Part shown: piece by piece, positions 54,853 to 64,000 of the stretch
Layout of the letters: the number at the start of each line of letters is the position of its first letter
Numbering within the stretch: the first letter of the stretch is position 1
NCBI GenBank assembly: GCA_948146395.1
Contig: OX411552.1
Coordinates: forward strand, 12,074,957 to 12,138,956
Direction: 5' to 3'
DNA length: 64,000 nucleotides
Origin: Fragum whitleyi
Taxonomy: Eukaryota; Mollusca; Bivalvia; Cardiida; Cardiidae
Program-made: the position numbers and the translations under genes
Notes under the pieces: generated by a model
The model's database searches: none
The model's input: the letters and a program-made list of their open reading frames with translations, nothing else
Told to the model about the DNA's origin: nothing

Positions 54853-55352
54853 TTACCCTTTCCCAAACAACAACATTTAAGGGTGGTCCACTTCAAAATC
54901 TGCTGCAGCAAGCAAAACAAAAGTTAATGCAGGTGTAATGGATGTACAATATAGCTCAGAAAATATTGAGATACAAGAGCTGTCACTGTAAGATGACAAT
55001 GCCCCCAACACCACTTTGAACGTCATAAGGTAAAGGTCATCGAGGGGTCAAGGTCATCAAAGTATGTGCCTTCAAAAAGGTAATGTGCCGAGGAATGTTG
55101 TACTAAAATATGAAGTGAATATGTTAAGTAATAAGGAAGTTAAAGCCAATGTTAAAGTTTTTGGGCATTGTTAAAGGTTTTGGGCGGAATGACGGACGGA
55201 CAGACGGATAAGTAAAAAACTATATGCCTCCCTATCGGGGCAGAAAAAGGAAAAAATACTGATTATCAGCATTTTCTTCTTTTGTCTCAATGTTTTCCCA
55301 AGCTATTTCATAAACGGACGTCAAAACCCGGTCTTGTTAGGGAAAGGGTTAA
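54853..55352. mobile_element. MITE family Q, copy 2, split by element T14
   Basis: Ends TTTACCCTTTCCCAAACAAC and AGGGAAAGGGTTAA. The match to 51390-51618 stops at TATTGAGAT and resumes at GATTATCAGCATTTTCTTCT, with T14 (54973-55248) between. Confidence 0.8.
54973..55248 (+). mobile_element. Tandem-unit element T14, short form
   Basis: Head ACAAGAGCTGTCACTGTAAG, then TGCCCCC; GACGGACGGACAGACGG; tail GGGGCAGAAAAA. The ends TGCCCC and GGGGCA can pair. At about 276 bp it has no unit array and may show the minimal form of the superfamily. Confidence 0.8.
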
Positions 55353-56429
55353 AAGGAGACAATATGTATGTTACACCACACTCAAATTTTGTCATTACAG
55401 CTGCCGTATAAAAAAAAAACCGAGCTTATTGCTTCAGTTTCAGTCTAAAACGAGAGTAAAACCTAGCTGACTGATTTGACATCGATATTCAGAATTTAAT
55501 TCCGATCGCAAATAGCACTCTTGAATTCTTATCAACAATACCTTTACTTGACCGGTTCAATGTTAACTGATATCGTGTGGAAAATTGAAAAGTTGTGTAC
55601 TGGATTATCAAAATCGTATTATCATAAAAGCGGTTACAAAATAAAATTAGGTCAATGCAATGGAAGCCCTCCGCTCAAGCACTATCAGAATTTTTTTTTC
55701 TTATATAAATTGCCTACGCACTAAATAATTCATCAAATACATTGAACGAATATTTGTGTGGAAGTGAAATACAAAGCGGTACCGCTTTTGTTTACATGTT
55801 TAAATCTGGGGCGTCAATCTTTCCATTATGGCAGCCAATAAAATTTGTAGAATCCTCAGCGTATTAATTTTGCAACTCAAATTTACTTTTGACATCAAGA
55901 TATCCATTATGAAGTTTTCATAAGATTGTGTTTATCTTCAAAAGGAGAAATATAAGTCAAAGTATTACATTAAACAAACAAAATAGCTGCTTTTTAAACT
56001 GTCTGCACTACTTTTTGGTGTCATTTGGTCCGGTGCAAAGAGATAGAGTAAATTCCAGAAAAAAAAGTAGTTCTTTGCCTAAACCAGTATACAGACACCC
56101 TGTACACTATCACCATATACACCCTTCCAGCTAATCGCAATAAGTCTGCCATTTTGACAAATGGCGACTTAATAAAATGGGCCCTGGTAAGAAATCTTAG
56201 ATTTTTTCATTTGTTCTGATTTTTTTGCATTCTTGAACCTGTAGTGTGTGATGAGCATATGTATCATGTATATCTAATGATTGTATTATATACCAGAACA
56301 GTTTAACAGCTACCATTTATGCCAGGATTCTCCAAAGGTTGCCAAAAATTTACAACATTTATAAGCATTCACATCCTTTTTTGGTTAGTTCAATGACCAT
56401 GAGCATTTTCCAGTGTTTTCTCAAATACT
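55353..56429. other. No recognised gene
   Basis: AT-rich. A small palindrome, GCCATTTTGACAAATGGC, lies near 56148. Open frames here lack exon-like features. Confidence 0.45.
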
Positions 56430-57290
56430 AGAAGTTCGATCTCCGACAGCGGCACACATTCTTTCTGACTATTTGTCTTCCACCAATGGGTTGATAATTG
56501 CAGACCTATGTGGAATTAGTAGCTGGAGGCTAGGAAAGGATGTAATGGTAGTACTGGTGTGAGAAATACAAGGAATCCATTGTAAGGTATCCCCGATTTC
56601 TATATATCCGTTCTTGTCTACTTTGCCGTCCGCAGCATTCGAGTATTAATTGTAGGGTGTGAAACCTCATTACGTAATCAAACAAAATGCTAACCGGATG
56701 TTTACATTCTTACTACTTCATGCAGCCGGGAAAAGTGGGAAATTAGGTCATTTGATGGTGCATTATGGGAACTTTTGCAAGCTGCAAGAATTATTTACGA
56801 GACTTATCATTCCTGGCTTATTTTTTGGCAGTGTCTTCAAAAGGTCGGAAACTTAGTCACATGCAAAAAATATTTTTTGAGTTAAAGTTTTCTTAGATAT
56901 GCATTATGCACAGCTAAGTTGCTGCATTGAAGTTGTGACCCAATTAACTGCAGGCAGCTAGCTCAAATGATAAATGACGTCATAAGAACGGGTTTATAGA
57001 AATATGGCAGCCACAGATGTTTGAGTAGGGAGAGTTTGAAATTTAATTGGATTCTCATCATGTGAATAAGTTTACTTATTAAAAGTGCTATGGCCAGATG
57101 GAATAATGATTTTTCTACACACACATGTACAAAAATAGTAAGTTTAATCTGAATTTAAACCTTTTGTTTTTGATTACTTATTAAGAAGAACGGAGATACA
57201 AGAAAAGGGTATACTCCAGCTTCCCCAATATAACTGAAATATTGTTGAAAACGGAGTTAAACCATATTCAAACAAAACAAAAATCAAATG
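56430..57290 (+). mobile_element. SINE family A interrupted by an insertion
   Basis: SINE body 56430-56589 (B-box remnant, TAATTGCAGACCTATG, CTGGAGGCTAGGAAAGG, GAGAAATACAAGGAATCCAT) continues at about 57214-57290 (CTCCAGCTTCCCCAATATAA, ATTGTTGAAAACGGAGTTAA, CAAACAAAAC). Confidence 0.75.
56591..57007. mobile_element. Candidate MITE within the split SINE
   Basis: The left CCCCGATTTCTATATATCCG with TTCTT and, reversed at 57007-56984, CCATATTTCTATAAACCCG with TTCTT agree at about 20 of 24 positions. A weaker second match to the left end lies at about 57190-57212, so the exact right boundary is unsure. Confidence 0.55.
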
Positions 57291-57978
57291 CTGGAAAATG
57301 CTGGCCAGAATGCTGAATTATTGGGAGGACTTTAGAAAAATTAGCTTGAAAAGATGGCTCACATTAGGTTTCTGATAGTGCAATATCTTTAGATCAAACA
57401 CTTAGATTTTCTTATAATTGCAATATAATAAAATAAAGAATTTTGATTGGTTTAAATCGCATCACGTGGGGAAATCCATTGCACTTTATTTCTGTATAAA
57501 TTGCAATAGGTCTATCGGGAAACCCCCGAACCCCCGACCTTCGATCTGCATGTCCTGTGTTGTAGGAACTCGAAAACCCCTCGTTCCCCTTCCATATCGT
57601 AATATTGCTATTTGATATAATAGAATGTTTTCGAAAGAATTTATGATTTAAAGCATGCAGTTCAGATTCTGAGTCGATGTTTACAGCGAGTCGACGAGGA
57701 CCACCAAGCAACCCTCTCAGCTAAGCCCGATCACGATAGTTTCAGTTTAAAATGCAGAATAACTTTTCAAAATTATGTTTAGATCATAAGTACCTCAACG
57801 AATGTCAAATTGTCGTTTATTTGTGTACCATTTGTTTAACTTTATGCCGTTTAACTTCGATAGCGAGAAAAAATACACGATCTAAAAATAGATTGTGTAA
57901 TACACACAGTAAGTAGACTCGAAACTTATAATGTTTAGCCGAGTATTTTAATAGTTTCTTAGACCAAAAGGATTGCAA

Positions 57979-58145
57979 TTATAAGGGCAGAGAGTCTTTT
58001 TCACAGCGTTTATAGGGGTATAAAGTGCAATTGCCTTAGCACATGGCTTAAACATAACGCCCTACGGGCGTTATTTGCCATTTGCTAAGGCAATTGCACT
58101 TTATACCCCTTTAAACGCAGTGAAAAAGACACTCATCCCTATAAT
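57979..58145. repeat. Long foldback element, about 165 bp
   Basis: The arms GAGTCTTTTTCACAGCGTTT with AGGGGTATAAAGTGCAATTG and CCTTAGCA pair with the mirror sequence on the right over about 70 bp. The loop contains AACGCCCTACGGGCGTT, itself a hairpin. Confidence 0.88.
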
Positions 58146-58741
58146 ATTACTGTATGGCTCTTTGTTTCATTTCATTAATTTTACTTACTGATCAATAGCA
58201 TTATGGATTTACTTTCATGTTAACAGTCTGCTTGCTTAAACAAATCATCGAAACGCTAAAAATAGATTGTCTATCAAAAAGTAAAATTGAGGTATGCAAA
58301 TATTATTTGGATAATTGATTGGATCCTGCATAGGTCAACCAGTTGGTGTATTTTGGAAATAATAAATGAGGGACATAGACTGATCATTTGAGATTCAGAA
58401 ATATGTAATTTGCAAAAGTTTTGACTCTGGTCGGTTTGCACATGTTACGCAATCTTACCAGAGTCATCAGTTTTCGTACTATCCATATGGTCCCTTTTAC
58501 TGTGACAGGTCACACAAGAATACATGTTTTAAAATGACTATTTGTATTCTGCGTAATAAATGAATTGGCAGGGCGGGGCTTAACCGTGACGTAATTTGGC
58601 GAGTTTACTTTTGAATAGTTTGGGTTCTTTCAAATTTTAGTCGGTAATCATTGTAAACGCGTGCAAATTACTGTATCCTACAACCTAAAGGATTCACGTG
58701 CTTAGAGAGAGTAAACACATTTCATCGTTTGGTTACCAAAG

Positions 58742-58779
58742 CCTCGTAACTTCAGCTTAATTAAGCTGAAGTTACGAGG
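58742..58779. repeat. Perfect 38-bp palindrome
   Basis: CCTCGTAACTTCAGCTTAAT followed by TAAGCTGAAGTTACGAGG is a perfect inverted repeat without a loop. Confidence 0.9.
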
Positions 58780-59759
58780 ATTTGGTTACCAATCTGGAAT
58801 TTAAGGTCTCGAGTTATTTTCGTCGACTCTCTTAAGAAGTAGGTTATTTTAGATAAAAGCTGATTTCCCTTAACCTTAAGTGCAACGACCTGTTACCTAC
58901 GCTCCGCCCTGCCAGGGCATTAATCATGGATAATACATACCTTTGCATTTACTCCTTGAAATCTTTAGTAGGCAATATAGACATCAGCCTGCACAGACAT
59001 GTAGTGCAATAATATTGTGTACTGCTTGCTTGTTATTTAATCATGGAAAAAATATGAGCCAAACTGGTTCAAATGCAAAACAAAGGCAATTTGTATGAAA
59101 CTAAATATTAATTTTGCTTGTGGGGTATGTGATGTCAAAATCACCAACATTCCTGCTTTAGATCAAGTTGTGTATAATAAATGGGTGGAGCTATCTGTGT
59201 AAACACACGATGTATGAATTTTGTTGCAAAAAAGGTTCAATGTAATGTCTTCTTATTTTGTTTTATGCCATCGTTTTATAATACAAATATCTGGTTTCTA
59301 GCAATGCATTCTGTTCCTAGGATGTATCAAATGAAAAAAAAAAGCTTTATGCTTCTTTATCAAGATAAGTTCTTTCAATTTTACCATGTTTGTTGTTTGT
59401 CAAATCTGACATTGAATGATTTATAGGCAGCATATACTGTTAAAACTCTGGTATTAAAAGTATTTTAGTTTTGTACAATGTTTTTGTTCTTAATTAGCCA
59501 AAACTAAGCAATTGTTCTGTAATTCCACTATTTAGACATGGTTTTTGCTGAATATACCTAATAATCATTTGCTTTTGAAATCCTTGAAAATGTTTGAATG
59601 TGACTGTGTCTTAATTTTGTAATATAAACTTTCTTCTGTGGATAGGGATCATTTAAAAGTATCATCAAGTCGGTTCTTCTCACTCAGAAAACATTTAAAA
59701 TTTAGACTAAAGTTCAAACTAGCCAAGTACTTGTGATTCGCATCTACACACCTTTGTTT
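58780..59759. other. No recognised gene
   Basis: AT-rich unique-looking sequence. An 81-codon open frame at 59181-59426 shows no recognisable domain. Confidence 0.4.
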
Positions 59760-60485
59760 GTTAAGTCCTGGTTATTGGTTTCACTGTGTCTGTTCATCCT
59801 TCTGTCCGTCAACCAGTCTATCTATCCCAAGACGTTTTCATTTTCAGACTTTTACTCTTAGATAAGTTGACACAAAATCGTGAAACTAAATATAATCGTT
59901 GCCAAGGAGGTACCCAATCATTTTGAGGTCAAGTAAGTCAAAGGTAAAGATCACCGTTAAACTCTTCTTGAAGGCCACACTTACGTTTCGTCAGTAACTG
60001 TTTTCTGAAGTACAAAGTGTCCTAGAATCGTGAACCTTCATACTTTTGTAACCAATGACCGAAAGAAGTCTCACAAATATCAAAGGACAATGACCAAGGC
60101 TAAAGGTCATGGTCAAAATTTGACCTTGCCCAAAAACTATTTCTGGACTCTATTTCAAGAAGCAATTAACCCTTTAATTGTCATGAAAATCTATATAATT
60201 GACGCTTATATATGACTAAATGGAGTACTTTTAAGAAGTTTTTAGATAACACAGTTCACCCTGCGTTGGTTGCATGTAAGGTAGTGGGACCGTAATAGTT
60301 CGGTAACATTTCGGACCACATTATTTAACACTGTTAACCGAGTTTTCCCAATGTAAATCATTAGGAAACCTCGGTTAACACTGTTTAAGTTCATTACTTT
60401 CTAAACGTTGCGAAACTATTATGGGTCCACTACCTTAATACTGGAACAAAGCACCGATGCCCACCTTCGACAGCTCTAGTTTTTA
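59760..60485 (-). mobile_element. Tandem-unit element T15 with nested foldback
   Basis: The minus-strand head AAAACTAGAGCTGTCGAAGG is at the right. The body has AGGTCAAGTAAGTCAAAGGT and CTGTCCGTCAACCAGTC at the left. Foldback family N lies at 60278-60437 (GTAAGGTAGTGGGACCGTAA and its mirror; core ACCGAGTTTTCCCAATG). An open frame at 60030-60215 is incidental. Confidence 0.65.
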
Positions 60486-60499
60486 ATCTGAAAAGTAGC

Positions 60500-60930
60500 C
60501 TCTATGCCGTCTATACGTAAACTCGCTCTCCTTAATGCTTTTTCGGTGGATTATAGAGAAATAACGATCTATTATCGTTTGATAATCTCACCGCCTATCC
60601 TGTGAAATTATCAAACAATTTTACCCCGCTTAATTCATTTCACCCTATCTGACGTTATCTAAGCGAAGCACAATACGTGACACCATCATAAAGGTTGCAT
60701 GGTAGTCACGTAAAAATGACGCGCTTTAAGAAAATTGGTCCAGAATTTTCCATATTTGTCTCATCTTTGCGTCAAAGAAAAGGATAAACGTTTAAATTTC
60801 TAGTAAAATCGATATATATTTAATTCGTGAACAACAAAAGCTACATTTTCAGGAGTGGCGGCGCCACTCTTGAAAATAAAGCTTTAGTTGTTCACTCAAT
60901 GAAATATAATTCGATCGTACACTGAAACAA
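60500..60930. repeat. Dispersed repeat with GAACAACAAAAG hairpin, best copy
   Basis: GAACAACAAAAGCTACATTT..GGAGTGGCGGCGCCACTC..AAGCTTTAGTTGTTC is a hairpin at one end, preceded by TCACCCTATCTGACGTTATC and related text shared with 25265-25650. Confidence 0.6.
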
Positions 60931-61329
60931 ACGATCAGCATCTATGTAGTTCAAACATTATTTGACGTCCTTGCCGAAGCTAAAGGTGTCTGTGCGATGA
61001 TGACAGACTATTTGACACATATTGATCACAGTCTCCGTACAAGAACGGCATTGTCTCGCGTTTTCAGCAAACAACAACTACAGAAAAATAAACAACATAA
61101 ACTTAATCGCAATTACCATCGACATCTTACGGTGTAAATTGATTTGCACACTGGCTACGAAAACGTCAAGTGATACAGAATCGAGAGCATATGCAGATCC
61201 AAAACATTTCGTTAGAGGGATTCTCGTAATTTAAATTTTTCAGTGGATGAACAAAATGTTTCTACGATTGGATAAAGCTGTTATTATGAAATAATGCTTG
61301 CCTACTGACAACTCATAATCACGCTTGAG

Positions 61330-61720
61330 CGTTTGCGGCTGCGTGATGTCCGTCGTCAATCGTGCGTCTTCCGTCGTCAACATTTACCTTGTGGATACTC
61401 TAGAGGCCACATTTTTAGTCCATTCAACCTGCTAATTGGTCAGAATGGTTGTCTTGGTAAAATCTCGGACAAGTTCTAAATTGAATCAATAACAAGGTCA
61501 CAGGGTCAAATATTAAGATAACCTTGTGGACACTCTTGAGATCACATTTTGAGCACAGACAATGTCTAAGTTGTTCAGAATAATTATCTTGATAAAACCT
61601 GGGACAAGGTCGTATTTGGGTCAACAGGGGGTCAGATGACAGGTCACAGGATTAAATCATAGAAGAACCTTGTGGACGCGTTTTGAGCCCAAATAACATG
61701 AAAATTTGTTGTAAGGATAA
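61330..61720. repeat. Tandem-unit element, T6 relative
   Basis: GTCCGTCGTCAATCGTGCGT, then units with CTAGAGGCCACATTTTTA, TCAGAATGGTTGTCTTGGTA and CAAGGTCACAGGGTCAAAT. The termini are not complete. Confidence 0.6.
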
Positions 61721-62507
61721 CCGTAGAAAGACATGTTCGAAATTTGGTAAACTGGGATGAAAAAATGGCGTATACTAAAAAAAATGGCGTATACTTTCGA
61801 AAAACACGGTAAAAGGGATCATATATATTTTCGCTCAAAATCTCAAATTATTCACGTTTCCGCGATAAATTCCGCTATCATTTTCATCGTGCCTGCGTCA
61901 ACTTTTTCTTTAACCATCTTCTCTGAAACTTTTGGACAGAATTCAACAAAACTTCAGAAATAATGCATATTTAAACCAAACCCGACTTGAATGTTCCTAG
62001 GTGACTCTCCTTAAAACTAGTCTTGCGAAAATGTATTTGGCCCATAAATATGGTTGTGGCAGCGTTGGGCCTTTTTGTAACAACGAAATCTGTGAACAAC
62101 ATATGCTCTTAAACCAATGGGCCATTTTCAATCAATTTTTTTTTAGAAAGTTCCTTTGATGACCGTTTTCAAAAACTCTTCGCAACATTCTAATTGGGCT
62201 ATGAATTTGAGCGTGGCTTGACCAGGCCTATCTTTACTTTGAATTCCTAAAATAACTTATCCTGCTCAACCACTTGGTAAGTTTGAATGAAACTTTACAA
62301 GAATGTTACTTTATGTCACCCACTGGACCAATAAAATTAAGGTGAGAGATTTAGGGTCATTAGAGATTTTGGTGTAACGTCACACTCAAAATCGAGATGA
62401 AGCTATCCTCCGGAGCAAATCCTCCACATTTTTGCATGAATTTCAAAATGATTTGACACAGATGTTCCTCTAAATGTATACGAAGAGGTGTCATCCGAAT
62501 TTATTAT
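61721..62507. other. No recognised gene
   Basis: Contains a short duplication AAAAAATGGCGTATACT near 61765-61795 and degraded tandem-unit text resembling T3 from about 62040 (GGCCCATAAATATGG). No exon seen. Confidence 0.4.
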
Positions 62508-62721
62508 GTCTGAAAGCCAAAGGTTATGGTCTCATTTGCGTGTCCAAAGGGATTTTTTTAAATCGTTAATTGACAGCAGCGACCAGTTAATTAACCCAGT
62601 AGGTGTCAACCACCGACCATACGTTTTTTTAGACTGGTCCAAAGTAAAAGCAGTTGAGGTAGTTGCAGACAACTCTTCGAATCACAAAAGCCGAGTGTCA
62701 TACACAGTAGATACACCATGA
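62508..62721 (+). CDS. Hypothetical short ORF, unrecognised
   Basis: An open frame from the ATG at 62508 (an in-frame ATT/TCC extension reaches 62488) to TGA at 62719-62721, about 70 codons starting MSESQRLWSHLRVQRDFFKS. The composition is mixed and hydrophilic, like a real protein, with no repeats. I see no splice site, signal peptide or family motif. It may be an exon of an unknown gene, a transposon remnant or chance. Confidence 0.2.
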
Positions 62722-62883
62722 GAAATTGTTTCAGGTGTTTGTTTCAAGTCCTTTCTCCTGTTTTTACACCGTCAATCAAAGCGATATGAATTTTCGGTGT
62801 TTTAGGATGTGCCATGGATTTGTGTAGAACTGGGATAAATATTTAATACGTACTTAGTGTTTTTTATGAAACGAGGGTGGGGA

Positions 62884-62932
62884 AAATGATAATTGTCATG
62901 GCTCTGCCGAGACAATTATCAATTCCCATAAC
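62884..62932. repeat. Hairpin
   Basis: GGGAAAATGATAATTGTC and GACAATTATCAATTCCC surround ATGGCTCTGCCGA. Confidence 0.65.
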
Positions 62933-63062
62933 CGAGTTAGATATTTTTTCATACAATACACTAGTTAACTACTTATCATATCCATCTCATAACCTCTATT
63001 TGCCTTGTTTCTAACAGAAATTCAAGTTTTATAAAATAACCGAATTATGACATTGTTCTAAA

Positions 63063-63120
63063 ATATATCCATGTGATATCATTAAAAATGTCACATGGGG
63101 TGTTATCACATGGATATTTA
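63063..63120. repeat. Foldback hairpin
   Basis: ATATATCCATGTGATATC pairs with GTTATCACATGGATATTTAT with few mismatches. The loop carries a second CACATG copy. Confidence 0.75.
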
Positions 63121-63249
63121 TATTGTTATAAGTGAAAGAAAGATAACCCCTCCATAAGTTTTACTCTGTTATCGGTCCTTTGTAGTCCGAACAGAATTAA
63201 TATTTCTTTAACCTCCGAGATAGATCTAGTTGCTTTGAAACTTTTGTTT

Positions 63250-63345
63250 AATAATTCGAGGGGTCAGTGCAACACTATTGTAAAAGCCTATGAATATATA
63301 GGCACTTACAATAGTATTGCACTGACCCCTCGACTTTGAATTATT
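63250..63345. repeat. Foldback element, complete copy
   Basis: TCGAGGGGTCAGTGCAACAC with TATTGTAA pairs with TTACAATAGTATTGCACTGA and CCCCTCGA. The loop is CCTATGAATATATAGG. The broken copy at 45292-45321 plus 45551-45575 carries MITE P in its loop. Confidence 0.85.
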
Positions 63346-63529
63346 TAACTCGTATCCTGTCGATTTATAACCTTTATTCAAACAAATTACCAGTTGTTGA
63401 TGAATTTCAATCGGCCAAACTCGAAACTCCCTCACAATTTGATATAAAGAAGCAAACAGTGTATTCTAAGGTCCGACTGCATATCTAGGCCCTATAAGCT
63501 AATCTTTATTTCTTTCAAAGCTTAACGTA

Positions 63530-63916
63530 CAGTTAATCACATCATGAAACTTACAGTCATCTTGATCGAAATCATTTAAAACCACTCGCTCGGCGCTCCA
63601 TTTATTCATTCATTAAAAAAGAAAGTCAAATCACTCGCAAATGCTCCGAAATAGTTTAAAACGTTTAGAAATTGTTCAAATACGATTAACATATCATGAA
63701 TGTCGGGTTAAACTATTGCGCTTTTTTATTATCTGGTGTGGATTAAAGGCTAATTGGCCCGTAAAAGTACACAAACAGAAAAGTACGTATATTGTAATAA
63801 AAGGAGATAAAAAAATATAGATAACCACTCAAAACTCGCTCCTTTCATCCATTCAGTTTTATTTCAAAATCATTCCAAAATAATCTACCCTGTCAAATTC
63901 TAAATGTTTCTAGCTG
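63530..63916. mobile_element. TA-flanked MITE family S, reverse copy
   Basis: TA at 63528-63529 and 63917-63918. Ends CAGTTAATCACATCATGAAA and, reversed, CAGCTAGAAACATTTAG. Interior words CACTCGCTCGGCGCTCCATT and CTCAAAACTCGCTCC are the reverse of those at 21490-21888. Confidence 0.75.
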
Positions 63917-64000
63917 TAAAAAAAACATGTGAACATTATGAAAATGGTTAACCGATCCTACACAGAATTTGAGCCTACGTTTTTAATCATTTAATCATTT

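Overview
The window is animal nuclear DNA: AT-rich, with genes cut into short exons by long introns full of repeats, and no prokaryotic operons or ribosome binding sites. The mix of tRNA-derived SINEs, GACGGACG-bearing tandem-unit repeats, foldback MITEs and CR1/Jockey-like LINE pieces suggests a lophotrochozoan, most likely a bivalve mollusc. This is an inference from repeat style and protein similarity. No species is claimed.

Three spliced protein genes were rebuilt by hand from exon, phase and splice-site agreement. (1) 4672-10413, plus strand: the last seven exons of a D-aspartate oxidase-type flavoenzyme ending in the peroxisomal signal AKL; its N-terminal exons are not in the window. 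(2) 18546-27782, minus strand: a complete five-exon CIAO2B (MIP18/FAM96B) gene for cytosolic iron-sulfur assembly, 159 codons. (3) 33329-52722, plus strand: a complete eight-exon gene for a 258-residue Schlafen-like AlbA_2 domain protein. An intron-containing tRNA-Ile(UAU) gene lies at 13583-13691. CIAO2B and the Schlafen-like gene are divergently transcribed; the space between them holds a nested transposon.

Region by region: 1-4670 has a dispersed repeat, a decayed Tc1 transposase and a SINE fragment. 4672-10413 is the oxidase gene, with foldback elements in its introns and a tandem array of half-exons. 10414-18545 holds MITEs, SINEs, the tRNA gene and a SINE split by a tandem-unit element. 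18546-27782 is CIAO2B, with large repeat-filled introns. 28064-31721 is a terminal-inverted-repeat element with a 63-bp tandem array inside, itself broken by a LINE with an intact reverse transcriptase frame. 33329-52722 is the Schlafen-like gene. 52723-64000 is repeat-rich with no gene I recognise.

The most unusual signals are: the CCCCGGGAC terminal-inverted-repeat element with its 63-bp array; repeated duplication of splice-site-containing half-exons in two unrelated genes; and a structural plan shared by many tandem-unit elements (ACAAGAG head, small hairpin, stem, 140-190 bp units, matching stem, CTAAAAA tail).
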